Numbered from the stretch's first letter, positions 1-9,268 are shown. The stretch is 35,343 nucleotides of DNA from Oscillatoriales cyanobacterium (GCA_004294385.1 REAP01000031.1:1-35343), one strand, 5' to 3'. Translations and numbers: made by a program. Notes: generated from the sequence alone by a model not told the origin.

Positions 1-407
1 CCAATCTTAGCTAGATAGACACCACCATTTTTCTTGCATGAAAATCCACGAAGAGTAAATCTTGCCGATTGATTGCTAGTTCTTTTCTTGAACTTAGGAT
101 ATCCGACTTTACGACCTTTTCTTTTTCCCTTGCAAGAGTTGAAAAAGTTCTTAAAAGCAATATCTAAGTCGGCAACGGACTGTTGTAAAGGAACACATGA
201 CACGTCTTCCAGCCAAGTTCTTTCCTCAGTTTGTTTTGCCCCGGTTATGACGATTTTTTGTAAATCTGCCGAACTGGGCTTTTTCTCAGACTGTTTGCAA
301 AGTGCAAGAGCATCATTCCAGACTACCCGAACACAACCAAATAGCTGAGCGAGGCTCTGCTTTTGTTGGTCGGTTGGATAGATTCTGTAGCGATATCTTG
401 CTTTCAT
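1..407 (-). CDS. tnpB: TnpB, RNA-guided endonuclease of IS200/IS605-type element (partial, cut by window edge)
   Basis: The minus strand is open from an ATG at 405-407 to the window edge, giving 135 residues with no stop. The reading MKARYRYRIYPTDQQKQSLA, followed by a segment ending FGCVRVVWND, is the N-terminal helix-turn-helix and OrfB region of TnpB. Later come FKNFFNSCKGKRKGRK and VGYPKFKK. The protein is nearly the same as the N-terminus of the complete TnpB at 23155-24309, so both belong to one subfamily. TnpB is known to be an RNA-guided nuclease that uses RNA from the element's right end. The RuvC motifs and the right end lie outside the window, so activity cannot be judged. No TnpA transposase is visible nearby. 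Its 5' flank shares a conserved module with the other copy. Confidence 0.9.
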   Translation of the reverse strand, partial: MKARYRYRIYPTDQQKQSLAQLFGCVRVVWNDALALCKQSEKKPSSADLQKIVITGAKQTEERTWLEDVSCVPLQQSVADLDIAFKNFFNSCKGKRKGRKVGYPKFKKRTSNQSARFTLRGFSCKKNGGVYLAKI

Positions 408-460
408 TGTTTACTATTGTTTGATTGTTCTATTTTACCATGTATTGCTGATATAATTAC

Positions 461-555
461 AAGGACGGGGCTTCAGACCCAGTTTTTTGGTGAGCAAAAT
501 GCTCTGGGGATGCTCGTGACGTTCTCCCCCGTTAACCGAAGCGGTATAATGGGGG
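461..555. repeat. Conserved module upstream of tnpB, copy A (33-bp block plus hairpin)
   Basis: Positions 461-493 match 24383-24415 with a single mismatch over 33 bp, and both blocks lie just upstream of a TnpB of the same subfamily. Beside it, 526-555 forms a hairpin: CCCCC GTTAACCG, a short loop, then CGGTATAAT GGGGG. The hairpin resembles those at 734-759 and 24420-24452. It may be the left end of this element type or the right end of another element. Which of the two cannot be decided from one window. Confidence 0.6.
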
Positions 556-566
556 CTTCAAAAGAA

Positions 567-769
567 TTATTCTAACTGAAACCCAGCTAACATTTCCTTT
601 GCTTCTTGTTTCAATGGCTGAGTAATCTCTAAGCCTCCACAAGCAGAAAATTATTCGGGTTAACTTTAACAACACGAATTATGTCAACATTAAATTGTGC
701 TGCGCGTTTACCCTGGCTGGTGGCAATTCCCCACCCGTTAAGCGCAGCGCTATAACGGGCGACCCCTTG
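567..769 (-). pseudogene. Decayed gene remnant, family unknown
   Basis: Two adjoining minus-strand frames read like one protein tail broken by a frameshift. The upstream piece contains AAQFNVDIIRVVKVNPNNF, then LLVEA and a stop. The downstream piece, in another frame, reads GGLEITQPLKQEAKEM and then LAGFQLE to a TAA at 567-569. The amino acid make-up looks coding, but neither frame has a convincing start. I do not recognise the family. It lies between the tnpB 5' flank and a hairpin of the same type as those near tnpB, which suggests disruption by element activity. It could instead be chance open sequence. Confidence 0.3.
734..759. repeat. Hairpin related to those flanking tnpB
   Basis: CCCGTTA AGCG, a small loop, then CGCT ATAACGGG forms a nearly perfect hairpin. 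Its arms resemble the hairpins at 526-555 and 24420-24452. It has no coding role that I can see. Confidence 0.5.
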
Positions 770-829
770 CCACATTAAGTTGGATTTTGGATTGAAGATT
801 CAAAATTTAAAAAGGTTCCAAGCCCTAAG

Positions 830-2017
830 TCAAATTAGCCCCATTTCTTGCAGTCCTCGGCGCAGACGTTCTGCTTCAAAAGGGCGGCGCTGTTCATGAA
901 GCGCGATCGCTCTTTTGAACTCTGCTAAACTTTCAGGCATTTTCCCGATTTTCAATAGCGCCACGGCTAAATTTTGATGCGCTTCGGCGTGATCTGGATC
1001 GATTTTAATCGCTTGTCGATAATAGGCGATCGCATCTGCTAAATTCCCGCCAGCCTTCAGTGTCAGTCCCAAATTATAATGACCTGTCGCGAAATTTGGA
1101 TCAATTTTCAACGCGGCTTTGTAGGCTTTTTCAGCACTGGTCAAATCTCCTTCATCTTTGAGCAAATTTCCCAAATTATTGTAAGCACCTAACTTGATTG
1201 CTGGGAAAATATTGGTATTAATTGCTGCTTGATAGTGTTCCTTAGCTTTCACAAATTGCTGCTGTTGGCGGTAAGCAATTCCCAAATGATAGTTGAGTTC
1301 ATAAACAATAGAATCATCAATGGTGACAGATGTCAAGCCTTTAGTTAATAAATCTATGCCTCGCTGAATTTGTCCGCTTTCTACATATAAAGCGCCTAGT
1401 TTGCTGCAAGCATAAGCATCATTTGGATAATAGGTGATGTATCGTTCCATTGCGGCTTGAGCTTTTTGGAATTTGTTTTTAGTTGCGATCGCATCTTTGT
1501 GATAACCAGAATGCCAAATCGCTACATCGGGGAGAGCAGCTATTTTCCACTCAGGTTCCCTCTGCAAAATCTCGGCCACGCTGTCGTCTACCATTGCGTG
1601 ATAAGGCCGAGAAAAGCGGATGTCGTGGCGATTGCGAAACAGGCGCGACACGAGGGAATAGGGAGATTGAGATGCGCCGACTTCTTGACGGATGAGATTG
1701 ATGAGTAAAGTGCGATCGCCCTGAATTACCTGTTTAATTAGAGGTACAATCTGCGGTACCAGCACTTCATCGGCATCCAACACCAAAATCCAGTTACCTG
1801 TAGCGTACTTGAGACACTCATTGCGGGCTGCGGCGAAGTCATCGCACCAGTCAAAGTGATAAACCTTCGCCCCGAATTCTCGCGCAATTTCACAAGTGCG
1901 ATCGCCCGAACCTGTATCCAGCACCACCATTTCATCAACAACATCCTGAACACTAGCTAAAGTTTGTGGTAGTGTTACTTCTTCATTCTTGACAATCATG
2001 CACAAAGTTAGATCCAT
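830..2017 (-). CDS. Family 2 glycosyltransferase with C-terminal TPR repeats
   Basis: The 395-residue protein starts with a GT2 fold of the kind seen in SunS-like enzymes. LTLCMIVKNEE near the start is the nucleotide-binding strand, DTGSGDRT follows, and DADE at 81-84 is the metal and sugar-nucleotide binding motif. From about residue 190 to 385 there are several tetratricopeptide repeats, for example AYNNLGNLLKDEGDLTSAEK and GHYNLGLTLKAGGNLADA. No membrane segment is visible, so it is probably cytosolic. I start it at the ATG at 2015-2017, because GAGGAAAG lies about 11 bases upstream. A TTG nine bases earlier is in frame but is too close to that site. GT2-TPR proteins are common in filamentous cyanobacteria and probably glycosylate a protein or glycan bound through the TPR part. 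The acceptor is unknown. Confidence 0.85.
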   Translation of the reverse strand: MDLTLCMIVKNEEVTLPQTLASVQDVVDEMVVLDTGSGDRTCEIAREFGAKVYHFDWCDDFAAARNECLKYATGNWILVLDADEVLVPQIVPLIKQVIQGDRTLLINLIRQEVGASQSPYSLVSRLFRNRHDIRFSRPYHAMVDDSVAEILQREPEWKIAALPDVAIWHSGYHKDAIATKNKFQKAQAAMERYITYYPNDAYACSKLGALYVESGQIQRGIDLLTKGLTSVTIDDSIVYELNYHLGIAYRQQQQFVKAKEHYQAAINTNIFPAIKLGAYNNLGNLLKDEGDLTSAEKAYKAALKIDPNFATGHYNLGLTLKAGGNLADAIAYYRQAIKIDPDHAEAHQNLAVALLKIGKMPESLAEFKRAIALHEQRRPFEAERLRRGLQEMGLI

Positions 2018-2059
2018 TGGGCGCAAACTTTCCTCTTTTTAATAATAATTGATATTAGT

Positions 2060-2084
2060 GTTGGGTTTCGTTCCTCAACCCAAC
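2060..2084. repeat. Short intergenic palindrome
   Basis: GTTGGGTT (2060-2067) and AACCCAAC (2077-2084) are perfect inverted arms around a 9-base loop. This is a short cyanobacterial-style intergenic palindrome upstream of the glycosyltransferase start, with no known role. Confidence 0.5.
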
Positions 2085-2207
2085 CTACAGCTAGAGATTC
2101 TACCACTTTAGGTTCCTCCTTATGGTAGAGACAATCAATGAATGTGCATTGTTACGATTAAAACATCGGACAAGGGACAAAAAGTTTAGGATTCAGGAGA
2201 AAAAGAA

Positions 2208-2477
2208 ATGGGCATTATTGCTTGGATTGTTTTAGGACTGATTGCCGGCGCCATTGCTAAGGCTATTTATCCCGGACAACAAGGCGGCGGTTTCCTCGCT
2301 ACAACAGGTTTAGGAATTGTGGGAGCGCTAGTGGGAGGTTATTTAGGTCAAGTCTTTGTAGGGACTAGCGCGGGAGCTTCCTTTGGTGCATTAACCCTAC
2401 CTAGTATTGCTTTTGCTGTCCTCGGTGCGATCGTTGTACTTTTCATCTGGGGATTATTAACTCAGCGTGCCGTGTAA
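2208..2477 (+). CDS. GlsB/YeaQ/YmgE family small membrane protein
   Basis: This 89-residue hydrophobic protein has three predicted membrane segments. MGIIAWIVLGLIAGAIAKAI is the first, and it leads into the glycine-rich PGQQGGGFLATTGLGIVGA typical of the transglycosylase-associated (GlsB/YeaQ/YmgE) family. Length and layout match full-length members. The start is well supported by AGGAGA about 9 bases before the ATG. Family members are stress-linked inner-membrane proteins with no proven enzyme activity. The gene stands alone and ends at a strong hairpin (2511-2540), so it is probably monocistronic. Confidence 0.9.
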   Translation: MGIIAWIVLGLIAGAIAKAIYPGQQGGGFLATTGLGIVGALVGGYLGQVFVGTSAGASFGALTLPSIAFAVLGAIVVLFIWGLLTQRAV

Positions 2478-2510
2478 TAAATATTGTCAATTTAGAGTCT
2501 ATCAATTGAA

Positions 2511-2540
2511 CAATCCTCCAGGCAGAATACTGGAGGATTG
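2511..2540 (+). terminator. Hairpin terminator of the GlsB-type gene
   Basis: CAATCCTCCAG (2511-2521) pairs perfectly with CTGGAGGATTG (2530-2540) around an 8-base loop, followed by TTGTTTG. It lies 33 bases after the stop codon and fits a Rho-independent terminator with a weak T tract. Confidence 0.75.
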
Positions 2541-2610
2541 TTGTTTGAATAAGAATTTACAACTAATATCAATTTCACGCTGATAATGCCATAATTCTCG
2601 ATCACCTTTA

Positions 2611-2692
2611 GCCCCTACATCTCCCTAGGGCGGGCACGGGGGCACCGCCCCTACATCTCCCTAGGGCGGGCACGGGGGCACCGCCCCTACAT
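2611..2692. repeat. Tandem 36-bp repeat, 2.3 copies
   Basis: A 36-bp unit beginning GCCCCTACATCTCCCTAGGG is repeated exactly at 2611 and 2647, with a third partial start at 2683. Each unit holds CCCTAGGG and GGGCACGGGGGCACCGCCC-type palindromic stretches. It abuts the 3' end of sppA and could act as its terminator or be a mobile intergenic repeat. Confidence 0.8.
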
Positions 2693-2694
2693 AA

Positions 2695-4515
2695 TCAATC
2701 TATCCGCCAATTGAAAGGCAAGCGAACATAAACTCCCTGGGGATCGTTCATCGACTTCACCACAGCTAATTCCTCTTGCATTTTCTTAACTTCTGCCGTC
2801 AGTGGATCTAGTTTGACTGCTGCTTTAGAAGCGCGAACACCTGAAAGTTTTTCCAAAATGCGCTCCTCCAAACTACGGCGTTTCGGATACTCTTCCAATT
2901 GCCAATCATTGCCTAGTTTAGCTTGCTTTGCCGCTTCTTTGACAGCATCTTCAAGGCCACCAATTGTATCGACTAAACCCAGTTCCTTCGCTGCGGCACC
3001 AGACCATACTCTGCCTTGAGCGATTTCTAGTACCTTGTCTTTTGGCAATTTGCGTGAGTTGGCGACTTTGGTGATAAATCGATCGTAAATGCGATCGACT
3101 ACTTTCTGAATATTTGCTAATTCTTGAGGATTTTTGGCGCGAGAAATCGTGTTAATGTCGGCAAATTTGGCGGTTTTCACCACGTCCCAAGTCAGCCCAT
3201 TGTTGGCGGCTAACTTCTCGATATTGGGTAGCATTCCAAAAACGCCGATCGAACCAGTGATCGTATTTGATTCAGCAAATATTTTGCGAGAACCCATCGA
3301 AATCCAGTAGCCACCGGAAGCTGCTAAATTACCCATCGAAACAATAACGGGCTTTTTCTGAGCCGTCAGCACGACTTCGCGTCCGATGACTTCAGAAGCG
3401 GTGACGCTGCCTCCGGGACTGTTGACGCGCAAAACAACGGCTTTCACGTCGTCATTTTCTCGGATTTGTCGCAATTCTTCAGCGATGCGATCGCCTCCGA
3501 CTTGACTCACGCCTCCTTCGCCGTCTACAATTTCCCCTTCGGCATACAGTATCGCCACTTGCTTGTTTTTGTCACCACGGTTGGAGTTTTTATTCTCGGC
3601 AATTCTCGCGTAATTTTTCAGACTAATTTGCTTGAAAGATTTGTCTTCAGCATCGGTGCCAGTGAGTTTCTTAAGTTCGGTGACAATTTCGTCAAAGTAT
3701 GCGACTTTATCAACTAACTTGCTTTTGAGAGCTTCATCAGCCATCAAGGTTCCACCATTATCTGCGATCGCCTGCAATTGCGGAACAGTCAATTTGCGGT
3801 TTGGCCCAATAGTTGTCAGATATTCGCCCCAAATATCTCCCAGTAACTTTTGAGTTTGCTGACGATTTTCCGTGCTCATTTTTTTCAGCAAAAACGGTTC
3901 AACGGCGGACTTGTATTTACCAACGCGAGTAACTTGTACTCCAACGCCATATTTTTCTAAAGTGCCGGTTAAAAACATTGTCTGACTGCTAAAACCGTTG
4001 ATTTCCATAGAACCAAAGGGATTGACAGCAATTGTATTGGCAACGGAACCGAGGTAATAATCTCGCTCACTCCAATCCATTCCGTAAGCAAAAATGGGTT
4101 TTTTGGTATCTCGAAAACCTTGCAATGCCGATCGCACTTCTTTGAGATTTGCGAATCCACTACCACCGGAATCAGAAGTTCCTTCGAGATAAATACCAAC
4201 TATTTTAGGATCTTTTTTCGCAGATGCGATCGCATCTAGAACACTTCGCAGCGTCACTGTATCCGAACCCTCATCAGAAAAGACTTCTTCCAGGGCTGCC
4301 CCTGTACTGCGACTGGGTTTGCTGTCAGCAATGTTGAGAGAAAGATCTAATACTAATATAGATTTATCTTTAACTTGCGGGCCAGAATCTTTAGACGAAG
4401 ACGCAGCCATAGCAATTAGCACTACGAGTCCTCCCAATCCTATGCTACCGATCAAAGCCAATCCTAGGAGGCTTCCCAGCAGACTTGCAAATGTATATTT
4501 TAGGAAATCTTTCAT
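2695..4515 (-). CDS. sppA: Signal peptide peptidase SppA, 67K (long) type
   Basis: This 606-residue membrane protease has an N-terminal segment (about residues 9-37) that anchors it. Two related S49 domains follow. The Ser/Lys dyad is visible: K202 in VGKYKSAVEPF in the N-terminal domain and S400 in GNLAASGGYW in the C-terminal domain, preceded by RVNSPGGSVTASE. The length matches the E. coli-type two-domain enzyme, not the short form. SppA degrades leftover signal peptides in the membrane. In cyanobacteria SppA has also been linked to light acclimation. The gene stands alone between repeat-rich spacers, and I see no operon partner. Confidence 0.95.
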   Translation of the reverse strand: MKDFLKYTFASLLGSLLGLALIGSIGLGGLVVLIAMAASSSKDSGPQVKDKSILVLDLSLNIADSKPSRSTGAALEEVFSDEGSDTVTLRSVLDAIASAKKDPKIVGIYLEGTSDSGGSGFANLKEVRSALQGFRDTKKPIFAYGMDWSERDYYLGSVANTIAVNPFGSMEINGFSSQTMFLTGTLEKYGVGVQVTRVGKYKSAVEPFLLKKMSTENRQQTQKLLGDIWGEYLTTIGPNRKLTVPQLQAIADNGGTLMADEALKSKLVDKVAYFDEIVTELKKLTGTDAEDKSFKQISLKNYARIAENKNSNRGDKNKQVAILYAEGEIVDGEGGVSQVGGDRIAEELRQIRENDDVKAVVLRVNSPGGSVTASEVIGREVVLTAQKKPVIVSMGNLAASGGYWISMGSRKIFAESNTITGSIGVFGMLPNIEKLAANNGLTWDVVKTAKFADINTISRAKNPQELANIQKVVDRIYDRFITKVANSRKLPKDKVLEIAQGRVWSGAAAKELGLVDTIGGLEDAVKEAAKQAKLGNDWQLEEYPKRRSLEERILEKLSGVRASKAAVKLDPLTAEVKKMQEELAVVKSMNDPQGVYVRLPFNWRID

Positions 4516-4680
4516 TTAGATAATTGGTAATTGGGAATTGGGAATTGGGCATGGGGAATTGGGCATGGGGAATTGGGCATTGGTTATTAGTTATTGGTAA
4601 TAACTCAGAAATAACAAATAACAACTAACAAATAACCGTTGCCAACAGTCAACAGTCAACAGTCAACAGTTAACATCCTT
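4516..4680. repeat. Low-complexity spacer with short tandem repeats
   Basis: The spacer between sppA and fni is made of short tandem runs: GGGAATTG and GGGCATGGGGAATTG units, TTATTAGTTATTGGTAAT, AACTAACAAATAAC, and four copies of the 7-mer CAACAGT. These are the short repeats typical of filamentous cyanobacteria. No gene is visible. Confidence 0.8.
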
Positions 4681-5730
4681 CTATCTTAACCTTTCCAAAA
4701 CTCCAGAATGTTGTAACTCATCCAGATTAGCGCAGCCAGTACAAAACATCACGGTGGCAATCTCTGCAATTAAAACCTCAACTAGGAGCTCTAAAGCTGA
4801 TTCCGATTCCGCTGCTGCTTGCAAAAATGGGCGCGCCAGCCCCGCCACATCCGCACCGAGGGCGAGGGCTTTTGCTGCATCCAACCCATGCTGCAAACCT
4901 CCAGAAGCAATCAGAGGAACATCCGGCGAGGCGGCGCGGGTACTGACAATGCACTCGGCTGTCGGTATTCCCCAATCAGCAAAGGTAGCGCCCAACCTAC
5001 GCTGCTTGCCATCTTTGGCACGTTCTCCTTCTATTTTCGCCCAAGAAGTGCCTCCAGCTCCGGCAATGTCGATCGCACTCACCCCGGCTGCGAGCAATTT
5101 TGTTGCCATCTTTCCTGAAATGCCATTACCAACCTCTTTCGCAATTACAGGTACTGGCAATTTTTCGCACAATTTGGCAATTTTATCAAGGAGTCCTTTA
5201 AAGTTAGTATCACCTTCAGTTTGAACGCACTCTTGCAGAGGATTTAAGTGCAAAATCAGGGCATCTGCTTCCAGAATATCCACAATTTTTTGGCACTGTT
5301 CCAAACCATAATTATAGTTTAACTGAACTGCACCTATGTTAGCAAATAACAGAATATCAGGAGCGCGGCGACGGACGGCAAATGTATCGGCGAGTTGAGG
5401 ATTTTCGACTGCGATGCGCTGGGAACCGACGCCCATGGCAATTTTGTATTGTTGAGCGACATCGGCGAGGCGATAATTGATAGTCTGGGCTAATTCAGTG
5501 CCGCCAGTCATGGAAGAAATTAGCAGAGGTGCGGCTAAGTTTTTTCCCAGAAATGTTGAGGTTAAATCGATTTCAGTGCGATCGAGTTCTGGCAAACAGC
5601 AGTGAGCAAAACGGTAGTGTTCAAATCCACTGGTAGTCTCGTCAAATTGGACATCTTCTTCGATGCAGAGCCGTAGGTGGTCTGCTTTGCGGGTTTCGAT
5701 GGGCGAGGGCGGGGTTAGCGGCGAGTTCAC
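4681..5730 (-). CDS. fni: Type 2 isopentenyl-diphosphate delta-isomerase (FMN-dependent)
   Basis: The 349-residue protein interconverts IPP and DMAPP in the isoprenoid pathway. It feeds carotenoid, chlorophyll phytol and quinone synthesis, and also the farnesyl group that CtaB uses. RKADHLRLC near the N-terminus, [17 protein letters not shown], and [11 protein letters not shown] with the later ASGGLQHG are the FMN- and phosphate-binding blocks of IDI-2. The length is normal. The start shown is a GTG at 5728-5730. I see no clear ribosome site, but the conserved N-terminal block begins only a few residues later, so the true start must be near. It is divergent from the formaldehyde dehydrogenase gene, with 109 bp between them for two promoters. 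Confidence 0.93.
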   Translation of the reverse strand: MNSPLTPPSPIETRKADHLRLCIEEDVQFDETTSGFEHYRFAHCCLPELDRTEIDLTSTFLGKNLAAPLLISSMTGGTELAQTINYRLADVAQQYKIAMGVGSQRIAVENPQLADTFAVRRRAPDILLFANIGAVQLNYNYGLEQCQKIVDILEADALILHLNPLQECVQTEGDTNFKGLLDKIAKLCEKLPVPVIAKEVGNGISGKMATKLLAAGVSAIDIAGAGGTSWAKIEGERAKDGKQRRLGATFADWGIPTAECIVSTRAASPDVPLIASGGLQHGLDAAKALALGADVAGLARPFLQAAAESESALELLVEVLIAEIATVMFCTGCANLDELQHSGVLERLR

Positions 5731-5797
5731 AGTGGCAATTTGGGGAAATAATTGTAAATTGAGAATGTGGAAATTTGGGAATTAAGTAATAGAATAG

Positions 5798-6949
<1,152 letters not shown>

Positions 6950-6962
6950 CATTTTGAAGGAA

Positions 6963-7000
6963 GAAGTTCGGCAACGGATTTTGTAACGGATGTAACGGAT
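6963..7000. repeat. Copy of the GTTCGGCAACGG dispersed repeat
   Basis: AAGTTCGGCAACGGATTTTG followed by TAACGGATGTAACGGAT matches the repeat at the right edge of the window (35235 onward). The rest of the 206-bp spacer to 7156 holds a CTCTGCGCCCTCTGCGGT-like stretch common in cyanobacterial intergenic DNA, and no gene. Confidence 0.7.
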
Positions 7001-7156
7001 AGAATAAAGTTCAGCAACGAAGCAGTGTACGGGATTTAACGGAGGTCAGTTTGAGGGAAGATCGAATATTCTTCTTTCTTATATCTTCTCTCTTCCTCTG
7101 CGCTCTCTGCGCCCTCTGCGGTAAAAAGATCCATTCCAAAATAAAATAGAGTTAAC

Positions 7157-8011
7157 ATGATATCCAAATCCCTAAAACTTCACGAAGAACATAAAAGCTT
7201 CGGTGGTAAACTAGGCTTTTACAGCCATCAATCCTCCGCCTGCAATAGCGAAATGAAATTCGCCGTTTACCAACCACCACAAGCTCAATATCAACCCGTA
7301 CCAATTCTGTATTTTTTATCAGGATTAACCTGCACCGAAGAAAACTTCATGGCAAAAGCCGGAGCCCAGCAATTTGCCGCAAAATATGGATTAATGCTAG
7401 TTGCACCTGATACTAGCCCGCGCCATACAAGTATTCCCGGCGAAGACGAAAATTGGGATTTGGGAAGTGGTGCAGGTTTTTATGTTGATGCGACAGCCGC
7501 ACCTTGGAATGCTCACTATCGGATGAATAGTTATGTTGTCGATGAATTACCCAAATTAATCGCTGAAAACTTTCCAGTCATACCGGAAAAACAGGGAATC
7601 TTCGGTCATTCAATGGGCGGACATGGGGCTTTAATTTGTGCGTTAAAAAATGGCGATCGCTATCTTTCAGTTTCTGCTTTTGCGCCTATTTGCGCGCCCA
7701 TGCACAGCCCTTGGGGACAAAAAATATTCAGCAACTATCTCGGTGACAATCGAGAGGATTGGCGCGCTTGGGATGCGAGTGAATTGGTGCTGAAATCGCA
7801 ATATAATCGTCCAATTTTAATTGATTGTGGCACGGCAGATTCGTATCTTGCTGATGGTCAGTTGTTGCCGGAAGTGTTCGCGGAGGCTTGTGCAAAAACT
7901 GGACAGCCGCTAAATTTGAGAATGCAGGAAGGTTACGATCACAGCTATTACTTTGTGGCGAGTTTTATGGAGGATCATATTCAGCATCATGCGGCTGTTT
8001 TGTGCGGGTAG
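7157..8011 (+). CDS. S-formylglutathione hydrolase
   Basis: The 284-residue alpha/beta hydrolase of the esterase D family cleaves S-formylglutathione to formate and glutathione. This is the step after the dehydrogenase encoded just upstream. The catalytic triad is visible: S152 in FGHSMGGHGA, D228 in IDCGTADSYL and H262 in GYDHSYYF. LSGLTCTEENFMAKAG and APDTSPRH are family signatures. The length is normal and the ATG at 7157 starts the family N-terminus (MISKSLKLHEEHKSFGG). The enzyme is cytosolic. Known symbols elsewhere are frmB, fghA and yeiG. Confidence 0.95.
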   Translation: MISKSLKLHEEHKSFGGKLGFYSHQSSACNSEMKFAVYQPPQAQYQPVPILYFLSGLTCTEENFMAKAGAQQFAAKYGLMLVAPDTSPRHTSIPGEDENWDLGSGAGFYVDATAAPWNAHYRMNSYVVDELPKLIAENFPVIPEKQGIFGHSMGGHGALICALKNGDRYLSVSAFAPICAPMHSPWGQKIFSNYLGDNREDWRAWDASELVLKSQYNRPILIDCGTADSYLADGQLLPEVFAEACAKTGQPLNLRMQEGYDHSYYFVASFMEDHIQHHAAVLCG

Positions 8012-8060
8012 TTGTGTCAAGTCCGGCAGCATTCGGATTAATATTACCTGAAATTAGGAG

Positions 8061-8284
8061 ACGGCAGTGCCCAAAGCGTGTCAACTTAAGGTACAACTCA
8101 TAGTCCGGCAAGGGTTGAAACCCCTGCCTCAAAGCGAAAGTCCTCTCAAAGAGGACTCAAGAGAAGAATTTTCAACTCATTAGTCCTCTTTTAGAGGACT
8201 TTAGCTATTAGACAGGGGTTTAAACCCCTGGCGGACTCGCGGACTAGATAGTCGGCTTAAGTTGACACCAATGGGCAGTGCCGT
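8061..8284. repeat. Large nested inverted repeat
   Basis: The 341-bp spacer after the hydrolase gene is mostly one nested palindrome. Outer arms ACGGCAGTGCCCA (8061-8073) and TGGGCAGTGCCGT (8272-8284) are perfect. The next arms GTGTCAACTTAAG (8078-8090) and CTTAAGTTGACAC (8256-8268) are also perfect. Inside lies the 146-bp element 8101-8246. A third short palindrome follows at about 8313-8328 (ACGGCATTGCCGT). No gene is seen here. Confidence 0.85.
8101..8246. mobile_element. MITE-like palindromic element, copy 1
   Basis: The element begins TAGTCCG and ends CGGACTA, a perfect 7-bp terminal inverted repeat. It contains AAACCCCTGCCTC, then AGTCCTCT CAAAGAGGACT and TTAGTCCTC TTTTAGAGGAC stem-loops, and ends GACAGGGGTTTAAACCCCTG. 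A close relative is at 19765-19898. It encodes no protein. It may be a non-autonomous mobile element or a structured RNA. Confidence 0.65.
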
Positions 8285-8353
8285 TTCCCTACAACATTAT
8301 TTTGGGGTAGGGACACGGCATTGCCGTCTCCTCCGCAGACTCCTGAAGAACAA

Positions 8354-9268
8354 TTACTTCAAGTTAATTGGAAATACCCAATCTTTGTACTTGCTATCGC
8401 GATTTTCGATAATTCCTGTCAGTTTTCCCAAGAGCTTTTCAGTAATGGGTCGCTCTTTTGGTAACTGATAGTTTTCGATGCGGTTAATTGGGGTAATTTT
8501 AGCTGCGGTACCGCACAGGAAAATCTCGTCAGCAATCAACAATTCTGATTTATCAACTGGTCTTTCGATGACTTCAATTCCTAAGTCTTTGGCGATAGTC
8601 ATCACGCTGTCTCTGGTGATTCCTTCGAGAATGTCTTGCTCGAAACCTGGTGTCACTAATTTACCGTTTCTCGCGACAAATATGTTCATTCCTGAAGCTT
8701 CGCTGACTTTTCCTTGACTATTCATCATGATAGCTTCGTCAAAGCCAGATTGTACTGCTTCTGTTTTGGCTAAGGCTGAGGTGATGTAAGCACCGCTTAT
8801 TTTGCCTCTCAAGGGTAAACTGCGGTCTTCTTGGCGGTACCAAGAGCTAATTCTACAGTTGACTCCTTCCTTTGGCAAATAGTCTGAGAGTTCTAATCCG
8901 TAGACAAAAAAGTCTGTTTCTACGTTGTGGAGTCTGGGGGCGATTCCCAAACTTGAGGTGTAGATAAATGGGCGGATATAAAAAGATTGGGTAGGCTGAT
9001 TTTTCTTGACAAAATCAACGATTACTGATTGAATTTTGTCGGCGGCCAAATCGCATTGCAGGAAGCTGGCACTTTGGCTTAATCTTTGACAGTGGCGGTC
9101 TAATCTAAATAGTAAGATGCGATCGCGATTTTCGGGGTCGGGAATTCCGCGCAACCCGCCCAAGACTCCGGTTCCGTAGTGCAGTGCGTGGGTGGCTATG
9201 GAGATTTTGGCGTCGGTAAATGGGAGGAATTGATTTTGAAAGTAGGCAATTGGTAGAAAACTATCCAT
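8354..9268 (-). CDS. ilvE: Branched-chain amino acid aminotransferase, fold-type IV
   Basis: The 304-residue PLP enzyme carries out the last transamination in leucine, isoleucine and valine synthesis. FTDAKISIATHALHYG at the N-terminus, the PLP lysine K156 in LRGKISGAY, and NSQGKVSEASGMNIF plus ITRDSV are typical of class IV aminotransferases. EIFLCGTAAKITPI near the C-terminus is the phosphate-binding block. The length fits IlvE. D-amino acid transaminase or aminodeoxychorismate lyase is possible for this fold, but the CGTAA-type block favours IlvE. The ATG at 9266-9268 has no strong ribosome site. The gene is transcribed alone, tail-to-tail with the spacer repeat. Confidence 0.85.
   Translation of the reverse strand: MDSFLPIAYFQNQFLPFTDAKISIATHALHYGTGVLGGLRGIPDPENRDRILLFRLDRHCQRLSQSASFLQCDLAADKIQSVIVDFVKKNQPTQSFYIRPFIYTSSLGIAPRLHNVETDFFVYGLELSDYLPKEGVNCRISSWYRQEDRSLPLRGKISGAYITSALAKTEAVQSGFDEAIMMNSQGKVSEASGMNIFVARNGKLVTPGFEQDILEGITRDSVMTIAKDLGIEVIERPVDKSELLIADEIFLCGTAAKITPINRIENYQLPKERPITEKLLGKLTGIIENRDSKYKDWVFPINLK

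Noticed and set aside
73..348. Plus-strand open frame of 91 codons at the left edge
   Set aside because: It is antisense to the partial tnpB, whose minus-strand translation clearly matches TnpB.
363..575. Plus-strand open frame of 70 codons
   Set aside because: It crosses the tnpB start, the conserved module and its hairpin. It has no family resemblance and no ribosome site.
4754..5224. Plus-strand open frame of 156 codons
   Set aside because: It is antisense to fni and low in complexity, and the minus-strand protein is clearly IDI-2.
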